A DNA stretch of 64,000 nucleotides. Origin: Devosia sp. SL43. GTDB taxonomy: Bacteria > Pseudomonadota > Alphaproteobacteria > Rhizobiales > Devosiaceae. The notes under the pieces were generated by a model, which did no database searches, was not told the DNA's origin, and saw only the letters and a program-made list of their open reading frames with translations. A program made the translations under genes and the position numbers. Within the stretch, counting starts at the first letter, position 1. Each line of letters opens with the position of its first letter. The stretch lies in contig NZ_CP063401.1 of assembly GCF_021729885.1 (NCBI RefSeq), positions 2,348,501 to 2,412,500 on the forward strand, read 5' to 3'. Positions 16,094 to 25,501 of the stretch are shown piece after piece.

Positions 16094-17410
16094 ATGACCA
16101 CAAAGATTGCCCTGACCGGCCTCGCCCGCGACCTGGCCGCCCGCGCTGAAACCGGCAAGCCGATCCGCGTCGGCGTCATCGGCTCGGGCGAGATGGGCAC
16201 CGACCTCGTGACCCAGATGTCGCTGATGACAGGCATCAAGATGGCAGCCATCGCCACCCGCCGCCCCCATACCGCGCTCGAAGCCATGACCATCGCCTAT
16301 GGCGAGGATTCCAAGGGCAAGGTCGCCGACAGTCCGGCGCAAGCTCTCGCCGCCATCGAGGCAGGCAAGATTGCCATCACCTCCGCCGAAACGCTGGTCA
16401 CTACTGAGGGCATCGACGTGGTCATCGATGCCACCGGCAAGCCGGGCGTCGCCGCCGACTACGATCTCATCGCCATGGAGCACGGCAAGCATCTGGTGAT
16501 GATGAATGTCGAGGCCGACGTTACGATTGGCCCCTACCTCAAGGCCCAGGCCGACCGGCTCGGCGTGGTCTATTCTGTCGGTGCCGGCGACGAGCCCAGC
16601 TCCTGCATGGAACTGATCGAGTTCGTCTCGGCCCTCGGCCTGCCCATCGTCGCCGCCGGCAAGGGCAAGAACAATCCGCTCAAGCACGATGCCGTGCCCG
16701 ACGACTATCGCGAAGAAGCCACCCGCCGGAACATGAACCCGCGCATGCTGGTCGAGTTCGTCGACGGCAGTAAGACGATGGTGGAAATGTGCGCCATCGC
16801 CAATGCCACCGGCCTCGTCCCCGACGTGCCGGGCATGCACGGGCCCAAGGCCGACCGCGACGACATGGCGAGGGTTTTGATCCCCAAGGCCGATGGCGGC
16901 ATCCTCAACAAGATGGGCGTCGTCGATTTCACCGTCGGCAAGGGCGTCGCCCCCGGGGTTTTTGTCATCGTCAAGGCCGAGCATCCGCGCATCATCGAGC
17001 GCATGGACGATCTCCATATCGGCCATGGCCCCTATTACAGCTTCTTCCGCCCCTATCACCTGACCAGCCTCGAAGTCCCGCTGACCTGCGCGCGCATCAT
17101 GCTCTATGGCAAACCCGACATGGTGCCGCTGCCCAATCCGGTGGCGGAAGTCTGCGCGGTCGCCAAGCGCGACCTCAAACCCGGCGAAACCTTCGATGCC
17201 ATCGGCGAGACCTGCTACCGCAGCTACACCATGACCATCACGGATAGCCGCGCTGCCAGCGCCGTCCCCGTTGGTCTGCTCGAAGGCGGCAAGGTCACAG
17301 CTCCGGTGAAGAAGGGCGAACTGCTGACCTCTGCCAACAGCCAGCCCGATACCAGCACGCGCCTCTATGCCTTGCGCGGCCTGCAGGACAAGATGCTGGG
17401 GCTGGTCTAG
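16094..17410 (+). CDS. NAD(P)-dependent oxidoreductase with C-terminal SAF domain (homoserine-dehydrogenase-like)
   Basis: 438 residues. An N-terminal Rossmann fold (IRVGVIGSGEMGTDL at about 24-38) is followed by a catalytic region like homoserine dehydrogenase and a C-terminal SAF domain (about 345-430, VCAVAKRDLKPGETFDAIG). Proteins of this layout occur in alphaproteobacterial sugar-acid and polyol pathways; the substrate is unknown. The ATG at 16094 matches the family N-terminus better than 16049. Its stop overlaps the convergent gene at 17407-17410. No pathway partner lies beside it. Confidence 0.8.
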   Translation: MTTKIALTGLARDLAARAETGKPIRVGVIGSGEMGTDLVTQMSLMTGIKMAAIATRRPHTALEAMTIAYGEDSKGKVADSPAQALAAIEAGKIAITSAETLVTTEGIDVVIDATGKPGVAADYDLIAMEHGKHLVMMNVEADVTIGPYLKAQADRLGVVYSVGAGDEPSSCMELIEFVSALGLPIVAAGKGKNNPLKHDAVPDDYREEATRRNMNPRMLVEFVDGSKTMVEMCAIANATGLVPDVPGMHGPKADRDDMARVLIPKADGGILNKMGVVDFTVGKGVAPGVFVIVKAEHPRIIERMDDLHIGHGPYYSFFRPYHLTSLEVPLTCARIMLYGKPDMVPLPNPVAEVCAVAKRDLKPGETFDAIGETCYRSYTMTITDSRAASAVPVGLLEGGKVTAPVKKGELLTSANSQPDTSTRLYALRGLQDKMLGLV

Positions 17411-18375
17411 CCCTTCAGCACGACCTTGCCAGCCCGCCCCGCCTCACCGCTGGCCTTGACGGCCTCGGCGATCTGATCGAAACCGAAGACGCCATCGACG
17501 GGCAATTCGAGTTCACCCTTCGCGGCAGCGCTCACCAGTTCGCCGATCATCCGGCCAATGGCCTCCGGCTTCTGATTGGGCTTCATGCCCCAGAAGCCTC
17601 GGACGGTGAACTGCCGGAACAGCAGCAGCGCCGGCGTGATGCGCAGTGGCCGCCCACTCATCGCGCCGAAATTGACGATCGTGCCGCCATCGGCCATCGC
17701 CTCGGCCAGTTGCAGCGGACCATCGCCGCCGATGGAATCGAGCCCATGCTTGATATCTGCGCCACCAGTCAGCGCCTTGGCTTCTTCCAGCCAGTTCGCG
17801 CTGTCGGTCGAAACCACATGCTCTATACCAAGCGCCTTGAGTTCATCCACTGCCGCCTGCCGCCGCACGAGGCTCAGCACATGAATGCCCTGCTCCCGCG
17901 CGAAGCGCGACACGAGCTTGCCCACCGCACCATTGCCGGCATTCTGAACCAGCCATTCGCCCGGTTTCACGCCCAGGTCGACGATGATCATCTTGGCGCT
18001 GAGCGGCATGGACAGCAGCTGGCACGCCGTTTCGTCGCTGATGCTGTCCGGCACCACCAGCGCCCGCGCCGCGTCGACCAGATAATACTCTGCCCAGGTC
18101 TGCGCGGCTCCACCGGCAACGCGCTGCCCGATACTGAGATTGCTCACGCCTTCGCCTAGCGCCTCGACCACCCCCACGGCCTCGGTGCCACCGACTGCTG
18201 GCAGGGCTGGCTTGATGCCATAGCTGCCCGCTGCGGTCATCAGATCATGATTATGGATTGGCGACAGGCTCATTCGCACCAGCGCCTGCCCCTGACCGGG
18301 CACCGGCTTGGGACGGTCACCCAGCTTGAGCACCTGTTCGGGGACGCCAAAACTCTCATAGACTACGCTGCGCAT
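17407..18375 (-). CDS. MDR-family reductase, enoyl-reductase/quinone-oxidoreductase type
   Basis: 322 residues. The N-terminal motifs SPIHNHDLMTAAGSYG and LPAVGGTEAVGVV are typical of the 2-enoyl thioester reductase (MECR-like) branch of medium-chain reductases. A Rossmann region follows (about 135-150, QNAGNGAVGKLVSRFAREQG). No zinc ligands are seen. The physiological substrate is unknown. It is convergent with the SAF-domain gene and divergent from the siderophore-interacting protein. Confidence 0.85.
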   Translation of the reverse strand: MRSVVYESFGVPEQVLKLGDRPKPVPGQGQALVRMSLSPIHNHDLMTAAGSYGIKPALPAVGGTEAVGVVEALGEGVSNLSIGQRVAGGAAQTWAEYYLVDAARALVVPDSISDETACQLLSMPLSAKMIIVDLGVKPGEWLVQNAGNGAVGKLVSRFAREQGIHVLSLVRRQAAVDELKALGIEHVVSTDSANWLEEAKALTGGADIKHGLDSIGGDGPLQLAEAMADGGTIVNFGAMSGRPLRITPALLLFRQFTVRGFWGMKPNQKPEAIGRMIGELVSAAAKGELELPVDGVFGFDQIAEAVKASGEAGRAGKVVLKG

Positions 18376-18522
18376 GGTTTTTCCTAGGTTCTGTCCAGCC
18401 TAGATAGGCCGTCCCGGCAGCGCTGCAACCCACGATGCGCCAATCGGGCACCGGTCTTGCCCCGTTTCGGCCAATCGACTAATCCTGACGAAACTATTCA
18501 TATATCGCTGAGAGCTGTTTTC

Positions 18523-19326
18523 ATGTCCGAGACCGTCGACCCGCGCGCCATCCGGCGCCATCGCCACGAAACCCGCATGCGCCTGCTCGAAGTGGTCGCC
18601 GTCACCGACATTACCCCCCTGATGCGCCGATTCCGCCTCGGCGGCGACATGGCTGGCTTTGCCTCGCTCGGTCATGCCGATCATATCAAGGCATTCTTCT
18701 TCCCCGAAGGTGTCGAGCCCGCTTTGGCCCCCATCGGTCCCAATGGCGCCGAATGGGTCGGAGAGCGCCCGCAGATGCGCGACTATACCCCGCGCCAGTG
18801 GGATGTGGCCGCAGGGTGGATCGACCTCGATTTCGTGCTGCATGGCGATGGCCCCGCTTCGTCCTGGGCCGCTACGGCAAACGTCGGCAGCAAGTTGGTG
18901 ATCGGTGGTCCGCGTGGCTCCCAGGTCGTCCCCGCCGCTTTCGACTGGTATCTGCTGGCCGGCGACGAAACCGCCTTGCCCGCCATCGGCCGCCGCATCG
19001 AGGAACTGCCCACAGGCAGCAAGGTCATCGCCATCATCGAAGTGGCCGACGCTGGCGAGGAACAGAGCTTCGAGACAAGCACGGACCTGTCGCTGACCTA
19101 CGTCCACCGCTACGGCGCCGCGGCTGGCACCACCAGCCTGATCCTCGACGCGATCAAGGCCACACGCTTTCCTGACGGCACCGCCTACGCCTACCTTGCC
19201 GGCGAAAGCACCATGAGCAAGGCGGTCCGCGAGCACCTGACCAGCCAGCGCGGTTTCAACCCCGAATACGTCAAAGCCGCCGGCTACTGGCTGCTGGGCG
19301 TCGCGGACGCACAGGAACCGCATTAA
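18523..19326 (+). CDS. Siderophore-interacting flavoprotein (ferric reductase)
   Basis: 267 residues. It has an FAD-binding beta-barrel with the motif RDYTPRQWD (flavin site R-x-Y-T) and a C-terminal NAD(P)H-binding SIP domain (LLAGDETALPAIGRRIEELP, AGESTMSKAVREHL). It probably reduces ferric siderophores in the cytoplasm to release iron. The ATG at 18523 is the family start. No siderophore receptor or transporter is adjacent. Confidence 0.9.
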   Translation: MSETVDPRAIRRHRHETRMRLLEVVAVTDITPLMRRFRLGGDMAGFASLGHADHIKAFFFPEGVEPALAPIGPNGAEWVGERPQMRDYTPRQWDVAAGWIDLDFVLHGDGPASSWAATANVGSKLVIGGPRGSQVVPAAFDWYLLAGDETALPAIGRRIEELPTGSKVIAIIEVADAGEEQSFETSTDLSLTYVHRYGAAAGTTSLILDAIKATRFPDGTAYAYLAGESTMSKAVREHLTSQRGFNPEYVKAAGYWLLGVADAQEPH

Positions 19327-19893
19327 GTCCAAACATTGGTCCAGACCCACACCCCTCCCAGCCTTGATCGCTCAAATCGCTCTACTGGAGCGATTTGTCC
19401 CTCCGGGCCGCTCCAAGCCCATCAAGGGGGAGGTGCTGTCCTGTGGGTTGAACTGGTTCGCGCCAAACGAGTGGAGGGACACCTCCCCCTAGATGGGGGA
19501 GGTAGTGCAGCTAGGCCCATAGGGCCGTAGCGAAACTAGGATGGGGTGAAGCCATACACACCGCCCCCTCGACTTATCCATCTTCTCCCCACCTCAGAAT
19601 CCTCAGCCATAATCCCCCACGTCACCCCACGCGGCGGCCTGCAGGCGAACAGTGGTGGGTTGAGCCGGGTGGGGGTTTTGCCTCTCCCACAGGTTCCAAG
19701 TTCGGTCACGACAGGGCGAGCGTCCCCAAGGACCGGACAGTTCCAAAAACCGGCACCCCGAGGCGAACTTCGCCTCACCTTTTACTTTACCAGGGGCGAA
19801 AGCCGTCTCGGGGTCCGCTCAATGTCCGGAACCGCAGGCATCCTTGCCGGGCGGCGCCTCGGCATGCCAGAACCACCACAGGAGGATTTGCCG
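19327..19893. repeat. Intergenic block of palindromic repeats (567 nt)
   Basis: Contains three elements. A hairpin CAAATCGCT...AGCGATTTG at about 19373-19402 could end the upstream gene. A palindrome of the CCTCCCCC type spans 19417-19502. A 241-nt element (19578-19818) recurs inverted at 25624-25862. No protein-coding gene is apparent before 19894. Confidence 0.75.
19578..19818 (+). repeat. Long dispersed repeat, arm 1 of a 6-kb-spaced inverted pair
   Basis: About 240 nt that matches, in inverted orientation and imperfectly, the block 25624-25862. Shared stretches include GCGGCGGCCTGCAGGCGAAC, then AGTGGTGGG, CTCCCACAGGTTC, CCAAAAACCGGCACCCCGAG and CCGTCTCGGGGTCCG. Both lie between genes. 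The 3' part itself folds (CACCCCGAGG...CTCGGGG). It looks like a non-coding mobile or recombination-prone intergenic element. Confidence 0.85.
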
Positions 19894-20382
19894 ATGAAGC
19901 GCCTGTTTGCCACCACCGCCCTGTGCCTTGCCCTTGCCACGCCGGCCTATGCCGACGGCAAAATCTATGTGCAACTCCCCGATCTCACCTCGTATCGCGG
20001 GGCCGAGGCAGAGACGTTCCTGACGGAACTGGTCATGGCCAATATCGTCTCGTCCAACTGCGCCGGCTACGAAGTCACCGACGAAGAGTGGTCGCTATTG
20101 ACCGATTCGGCCGACCTGATCGCCTATGGCCAGCTGGGACTGACGGTTGATGATACCGACACCGTCTATTACGGCCCGGCTTTCGCGGCTCTCGATCAGC
20201 CCGATACCTGCGCCGAATACGGTCCGAAGGTCGAGCCCATGCTGCAGCAATTGGTCGACCTGGGCGGTGCACGCACGGCCCTGCCGGACCAGGATGCAGC
20301 CTACGCAGCGCATCAAGTCCTGCAGGCAGAATGGGATGCACGCGCCGGACAAGGCCCCGTTGGAAAGACCAAGACCAAATGA
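19894..20382 (+). CDS. Small secreted protein of unknown function
   Basis: 162 residues from an ATG preceded by a strong GGAGG (19881-19885). A clear signal peptide (MKRLFATTALCLALATPAYA) is followed by an acidic mature domain containing two cysteines (in NCAGY and TCAEYG) that may form a disulfide, and ending in a lysine-rich tail. No family was recognised. Its stop overlaps the next start (ATGA), so it is translationally coupled to the DUF1304 membrane protein. Confidence 0.8.
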   Translation: MKRLFATTALCLALATPAYADGKIYVQLPDLTSYRGAEAETFLTELVMANIVSSNCAGYEVTDEEWSLLTDSADLIAYGQLGLTVDDTDTVYYGPAFAALDQPDTCAEYGPKVEPMLQQLVDLGGARTALPDQDAAYAAHQVLQAEWDARAGQGPVGKTKTK

Positions 20383-20783
20383 ACATTATCTCGACCATAG
20401 CCAGCATAGTCGTCTGGGCCATCGCCCTGCTGCACGTCTATATCCTGGTCCTCGAAATGTTTCTCTGGACCACGCCGCGCGGCCGCAAGGCCTTTGGCCT
20501 GACGCCGGAATTCGCCCAGCAGACCAAGGCCCTGGCCGCCAATCAGGGTCTCTACAACGGCTTCCTCGCCGCCGGTCTGATCTGGGGCTTGCTGCATCCC
20601 GATTTCTGGACCGGCATCCAGGTCCAGCTCTTCTTCCTGATCTGCATCGCCGTGGCCGGCGTCTATGGCGCCCTCACCGCCAAGCTTTCGATCCTGTTCA
20701 TCCAGACCTTCCCCGCCATCCTCGCCATGGGCCTGCTGGGTGCCAAGTTTTATTTCGGCTTCGCCCAGGTGGCGCCGGTCTGA
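20379..20783 (+). CDS. DUF1304 membrane protein
   Basis: 134 residues with four predicted membrane helices (IASIVVWAIALLHVYILVLE, then about 55-72, 80-100 and 110-128) and the conserved DUF1304 features EMFLWTTPRGRKAF and LAANQGLYNGFLAAGL. The function of the family is unknown. It overlaps both neighbours by 1-4 nt, forming a three-gene unit. Confidence 0.9.
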   Translation: MNIISTIASIVVWAIALLHVYILVLEMFLWTTPRGRKAFGLTPEFAQQTKALAANQGLYNGFLAAGLIWGLLHPDFWTGIQVQLFFLICIAVAGVYGALTAKLSILFIQTFPAILAMGLLGAKFYFGFAQVAPV

Positions 20784-20977
20784 TGGCAGCGCCTGCTCTG
20801 GTGGAGATCGAAGCGACCGTCGAACGTATGGAACGGCGCTATGCCGGGTCCATCCATTTTGCGGCCTATCGTGCCCTGTGCCTGCGCTTTTCTGCCGATC
20901 TCTCTGCTGCCCGCGATCTTGCACTGGCGAAATCGGGAGCGCTCATGCTGATCAAGCAACTCGAGGGGGATGGCTAG
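20783..20977 (+). CDS. Hypothetical 64-residue protein
   Basis: Starts at an ATG overlapping the DUF1304 stop (TGATG). The sequence is helical, with no membrane segment or recognised domain. It is kept because of the coupled start and normal composition. Its last bases overlap the convergent M20 peptidase stop. Confidence 0.6.
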   Translation: MAAPALVEIEATVERMERRYAGSIHFAAYRALCLRFSADLSAARDLALAKSGALMLIKQLEGDG

Positions 20978-22368
20978 TTCGCCAGCGACGCCAATACCCG
21001 CACCCACGACCGGATACCGCGGTGGAAGCTTTCGAGATCGTATTTTTCGTTGGGGCTGTGGATCTGGTCATCCACATGGGCAAACCCGATCAGCAGCGTA
21101 TCGAGACCCAGGATGCGCTTGAAGTCACCGGCCACCGGGATCGACCCGCCCGAGCCGGTGATGACCGCCTGCTTGCCCCATTCGCCCGAAAGCCCTTCGA
21201 GCGCCTGGCGCAGATGCACGCCATCGCTGGGTACGGTGATGGCCGGCGAGCCGCCATGCGCATGGAACGACACCGAGCAATCGGCCGGAATCAGCGCCTC
21301 GACATGCTTGCGGAACGCCGCCCGGATCTTCTCCGGCTGCATGCCCGACACCAGACGGAACGAAATCTTGGCGCTGGCCTTGGCCGGAATGACGGTCTTG
21401 AAGCCGTCGCCGGTATAGCCGCCGATCATGCCATTGATCTCGCAGGTCGGCCGCGCCCACAGCATTTCAAGCACCGATCGGCTTTGCTCGCCGGCTGGCA
21501 CCGACAGGCCAGCCTCGCCCAGGAACGCCGCCTGGTCAAAACCGAGCCCGGCCCACTGCGCCTTCAGCTCCGGACTGATCTCGGCCACGTCGTCATAAAA
21601 CCCCGGAAGTGTCACCGACCCATCCGGGGCACGCAGGCTGGCGATGATCTCCGCCAGCACCTGGTTGGGATTGCGCGCCGCATTGCCGAACATGCCCGAA
21701 TGAAGGTCCTTGTTGGCACAGGTGATCTCGATCTCCTCGGCCACCAGCCCGCGCAGCATGGTGGTGATCGACGGCGTCTGCCGGTCCCACATGTCGGTGT
21801 CGCAGACCAGCGCAATATCGGCGGCCGCCAGTTCGGCGCGATTGGCCTCCATGAACGGCGGCAAATTCTTGCCGCCACTCTCTTCCTCGCCCTCGAGCAT
21901 CAGCGACACTTTGACCGGCAGCGCCCCCGTCGCCGCCTTCCAGGCGCGGCAGGCTTCGATGAACGTCAACATCTGCCCCTTATCGTCAGACGCACCCCGC
22001 GCCACGATGATCTGCCGTCCATTGGTATCGGTCTTGAGCACTGGCTCGAAGGGATCGGTGTGCCAGAGATTGAGCGGATCGACCGGCTGCACATCATAGT
22101 GGGCATAAAACAGCACATGCGCGCCCGGCTGGTCGGGTCCATGCGCCACCACGACAGGATGACCGGGCGTCGGCCGCGCCGCCGCATCGAAGCCGATGCC
22201 ACCGAGCTCGCCCACGATCCAGTCCGCCGCGCGCTGGCATTCGGCCGCATAGGCCGGGTCGGTCGAGATGGACTTGATGCGCAGCAGCGCATAAAGCCGT
22301 TCGAGGCTCTGGTTAAGCCCGGCATCGACCTGGGCGAGAACGGCATCGAGATTGGCGGCAGCTTTCAT
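20974..22368 (-). CDS. M20-family metallopeptidase (dipeptidase-like)
   Basis: 464 residues. A zinc peptidase with metal ligands in HYDVQPVDP (H90, D92), ASDDKGQ (D128) and the catalytic/metal pair in LEGEEESGG (161-163), plus a dimerisation insert in the middle. It probably hydrolyses dipeptides or N-acyl amino acids in the cytoplasm; no signal peptide is seen. M1 KAAANLD at 22368 is the best start. It is divergent from a FadR-type regulator 113 nt away, which may control it. Confidence 0.9.
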   Translation of the reverse strand: MKAAANLDAVLAQVDAGLNQSLERLYALLRIKSISTDPAYAAECQRAADWIVGELGGIGFDAAARPTPGHPVVVAHGPDQPGAHVLFYAHYDVQPVDPLNLWHTDPFEPVLKTDTNGRQIIVARGASDDKGQMLTFIEACRAWKAATGALPVKVSLMLEGEEESGGKNLPPFMEANRAELAAADIALVCDTDMWDRQTPSITTMLRGLVAEEIEITCANKDLHSGMFGNAARNPNQVLAEIIASLRAPDGSVTLPGFYDDVAEISPELKAQWAGLGFDQAAFLGEAGLSVPAGEQSRSVLEMLWARPTCEINGMIGGYTGDGFKTVIPAKASAKISFRLVSGMQPEKIRAAFRKHVEALIPADCSVSFHAHGGSPAITVPSDGVHLRQALEGLSGEWGKQAVITGSGGSIPVAGDFKRILGLDTLLIGFAHVDDQIHSPNEKYDLESFHRGIRSWVRVLASLAN

Positions 22369-22481
22369 GGCAGCGATTCCTTTTTGCCGCCACCCTCGCC
22401 AAACCCGATGGCGCTGTCCAGCGCCCGGTATTGTCATACTTTTGGACGCGTGCTTAGTTGCCCGCCATTGGGGACCGGAAA

Positions 22482-23249
22482 ATGGTAGCGCGCCAGGCGC
22501 CTGAAACGACGACGAGCGAGCTGATCGCGACCATTTCGGGTCGCGTGCCGACGCGTAACCTGCATTCGCTGGTGCTCTGGCAGCTCGGCGTCGCCATTGT
22601 CGGCGGCGATTATCCCGAGGGCTCGATTCTTCCCTCTGATACCGAATTGCTCGCCCGCTTTGCCGTATCCCGCACGGTGCTGCGCGAGGCGCTCAAGACA
22701 TTGGCCGCCAAGGGCATGATCGAGGCCCGCGCCCGTATCGGCACCCGCGTGCTGCCGCGCCGGCGCTGGAACCTGTTCGACGCCGACGTGCTGGCCTGGC
22801 ATTTCGAGACCGGCCCCGATGTCGATTTCCTGCGCAGCGTCGCTGAAGTCAGGATTGGCATCGAGCTCCAGTCCGCTGCCCTTGCCGCCGAACGGCGCAG
22901 CGAAGCCCAGGCGGCCCACCTGGTCGCCCTGGCCGACGCCATGGGCGAAGCCACCACCGCCCAGGAATTCGCCCGCGCCGACCTCGCCTTTCACCGCGCG
23001 GTGGCCGAGGCGGCCGACAATCCCTTCATGGCCTCGATCAGCACGCTGGTCGAAGTGGCCCTCACCGCCGTCTTCACCATCAGCTCGCCCGTCAACGACG
23101 GAACCAAGCTCGCCGAAACCGCCGCCGCCCACGGCGCCATCGCCCGGGCCATCCACGATCGCGATCCGGCCAAGGCCCGCGACGCCATGCGCGCCGTCAT
23201 CAGCGACGGCTTCGCGCGGTCGGCGGAACGGATGGCAGCACAGGGCTAG
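22482..23249 (+). CDS. FadR-subfamily GntR transcriptional regulator
   Basis: 255 residues. An N-terminal winged helix (GSILPSDTELLARFAVSRTV, LREALKTLAAKGMIEARARI) is followed by an FCD ligand-binding domain with metal/acid-binding histidines in its helices (ADLAFHRAVAEAADNPF, AAHGAIARAIHDRD). It is divergent from the M20 peptidase. It is clearly related to the regulator at 58299-59036, and both share the RW..FD..VL.WHF signature of sugar-acid-type FadR proteins. Confidence 0.92.
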   Translation: MVARQAPETTTSELIATISGRVPTRNLHSLVLWQLGVAIVGGDYPEGSILPSDTELLARFAVSRTVLREALKTLAAKGMIEARARIGTRVLPRRRWNLFDADVLAWHFETGPDVDFLRSVAEVRIGIELQSAALAAERRSEAQAAHLVALADAMGEATTAQEFARADLAFHRAVAEAADNPFMASISTLVEVALTAVFTISSPVNDGTKLAETAAAHGAIARAIHDRDPAKARDAMRAVISDGFARSAERMAAQG

Positions 23250-23261
23250 GAAACATCGGAA

Positions 23262-23337
<76 letters not shown>

Positions 23338-23413
23338 GTTCCGACCCTGCTGATATGGACAATATCAGGGGCGCCGACAAGGGGGATAAGTTCCGTCCCG
23401 ACCCCGCCCGCCA

Positions 23414-24427
23414 TCAGACCAGGCCATACTGCACCAGGCTCTTGCCGGTCGCGATAGAGGCCTCGGCGGCCGTGATCAGCCGGCGGCCCAGGCGCTCGCT
23501 GCCGCGACGGCCATCAATGCGCTTCATTGCGCCCATTTCATGCATGTTGTCGCGCACGTCGCGATCGAACAATGCCACCACCCGCAGCAGCAGCGTCGGC
23601 AATTCCCCTGTCGGCACGCGGCGATCGGGGAAGGCGGGCTTCAGCATCTTGCCCATGTCGCTCATCCAATAGGTGCCTTCGGATGCCACGCAGCGCTGGC
23701 CGCCAGCAGCCGGGTTGGTCATGGCATCGACCTGCAGCGCGGCGACGTCGCGCACATCGACAACCGACATGGCGAGCTTGGGTACGGCCGGCAGCTTGCC
23801 GTCGAGCAGGCGGCGGACCAGCGTCGAGGATGTGCCGGGGTCCTCATCGAGCAACGGCCCGAAGATGCCGGCCGGATTGATGACGGCAAGGTCGTCGTGC
23901 CGGCCGGCCGCATCCATCAGGCGCCAGGCTTCGCGTTCGGCAAGGGTCTTGGATTTGGGATAGGCGCCGGTGGTGGGGCTATCGACATCGGTCCAGTCCG
24001 CCTCGGTCATGAGGCGCGAGTAATCGGCGTGGCCATACTGAATGGCGGCGATCGAAGAGGTGAGGACTATGCGCTCCACCCGACTCGTCAGGGCAGCCTC
24101 GATGGCTCGACGAGTGCCGTCCACCGCCGGTCGGATGAGTTCGTCCGGGTCCTTGGGCGTTTCGAGAATGAAGGGCGAGGCGGTGTGCTGCAGGTAACGC
24201 ACTCCGTCCATGGCCTCGACCCAGCCCGCATCATCAAGTAGGTCCAGCGCTACGAATTCCAGCCGCGCAATGTCGGCGCCGGCTCTGCTCAGCGTGTCGC
24301 GGACCTTGTCGGCTTTCGACAATTTGCGCACGCTGCCGCGGACGGTGTAGCCAGCATTGAGCAATTGCAGGGCGACATGGCCGCCGAGGAAGCCGGATAT
24401 TCCGGTGACGAGGACACGGCCGGACAT
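23414..24427 (-). CDS. NAD(P)-dependent epimerase/dehydratase-like reductase (extended SDR)
   Basis: 337 residues. Rossmann motif VTGISGFLGGHVALQLL near the N-terminus, TSSIAAI with catalytic serine, and YPKSK with the Tyr and Lys of the active site. It resembles dihydroflavonol-4-reductase-like aldehyde/ketone reductases. It lies 69 nt after the Gfo/Idh/MocA gene on the same strand, so the two may be cotranscribed. The substrate is unknown. Confidence 0.87.
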   Translation of the reverse strand: MSGRVLVTGISGFLGGHVALQLLNAGYTVRGSVRKLSKADKVRDTLSRAGADIARLEFVALDLLDDAGWVEAMDGVRYLQHTASPFILETPKDPDELIRPAVDGTRRAIEAALTSRVERIVLTSSIAAIQYGHADYSRLMTEADWTDVDSPTTGAYPKSKTLAEREAWRLMDAAGRHDDLAVINPAGIFGPLLDEDPGTSSTLVRRLLDGKLPAVPKLAMSVVDVRDVAALQVDAMTNPAAGGQRCVASEGTYWMSDMGKMLKPAFPDRRVPTGELPTLLLRVVALFDRDVRDNMHEMGAMKRIDGRRGSERLGRRLITAAEASIATGKSLVQYGLV

Positions 24428-24496
24428 GCAGGCTCCTTTTGAACACCTCGGGACAATGCCCGCTGCCCCGCTATATGGGGTGCCTTCGGCCCGGCG

Positions 24497-25501
24497 CTAG
24501 ACCTTCGCCCACGCTCCCGTCTTCTCGCTGGCGAACACCGCGTCGATCACCCTCATGCTGGCGATCGCATCCTCGATGCCCCAGGGCAGCGGCTTTTCGC
24601 CAAGTACGGCCAGAGAGAAGGCCTCGGCCTGTTCGGTATATTGATCGACGGCCGGCAGGATCTCGCGGCGGGCCAGCGAGCCGTCTAGCGCGCTGCTCAA
24701 ATCCACGGTGATGGCGGTGTGCTGATTGGGCGGCGCGTTGAACGGGATGATGATCTCGAGCTTGCCCTTGCTGCCCAGCACCTGCACGCGCTGATGACCT
24801 GCGGTCTGGGTTGAGCAGATGAAGCTGAGCTGCCGGCCATTGCCGAAATCGGCGAGCACGCTGGCGAGGCGGTCGGTGCGGAAATTGGGATCGCGCTCGA
24901 CCAGCGACACCACGCGCTGCGGTTCGGCCTCGAACAGGTAGCGCGCCGCGGTGATCGGATAGCAGCCTATATCCATGATGCCGCCACCGCCGATATCGGC
25001 CTGATTGCGCACATTGGCCGGGTCGTCGTTGAAATAGGTGAAGACCGCATTGATGGCCCTGACATCGCCCAGTTCGCCTGAGCGGATAATCTCGCGGGCG
25101 CGCTGCCATTGCGGGTGGAAGCGCACCATGAAGGCTTCGAGCACGATGCGGTCGGGCGGGCATTGGCGCAGGGCTTCGGCATCGGCGGCGTTGAGCGCAA
25201 TGGGCTTTTCGCACAGCACATGCTTGCCGGCCTTGGCGGCGGCAACGGTCATCGGCACATGCAGATGATTGGGCAGGGGATTGTAGATGGCGTCGATATC
25301 GGGGTCGGCGAAGAGCTCTTCATAGGAGCCATAGGCCTTGGCGATGCCGAGTTCCTTGGCGGCAGCCTGCGCCTTGCCGAGATCGCGCGAGGCGATAGCG
25401 GTGACCTGGGAATGCGCGGAGGCCATGATGCCCGGCGTGACCTTCGCCATGCCGATATTGGCGGTGGACAGGATGCCCCAGCGGACCTTCTTGGTGCTCA
25501 T
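24497..25501 (-). CDS. Gfo/Idh/MocA-family oxidoreductase
   Basis: 334 residues. N-terminal NAD(P)-binding fold (KVRWGILSTANIGMAKV), the conserved CEKPIALN motif around residue 95, and a C-terminal alpha/beta domain with DIGCYPITAARYLF. Such enzymes oxidise or reduce sugars or inositols; the substrate is not determined. It probably shares a transcript with the SDR gene downstream. Confidence 0.9.
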   Translation of the reverse strand: MSTKKVRWGILSTANIGMAKVTPGIMASAHSQVTAIASRDLGKAQAAAKELGIAKAYGSYEELFADPDIDAIYNPLPNHLHVPMTVAAAKAGKHVLCEKPIALNAADAEALRQCPPDRIVLEAFMVRFHPQWQRAREIIRSGELGDVRAINAVFTYFNDDPANVRNQADIGGGGIMDIGCYPITAARYLFEAEPQRVVSLVERDPNFRTDRLASVLADFGNGRQLSFICSTQTAGHQRVQVLGSKGKLEIIIPFNAPPNQHTAITVDLSSALDGSLARREILPAVDQYTEQAEAFSLAVLGEKPLPWGIEDAIASMRVIDAVFASEKTGAWAKV

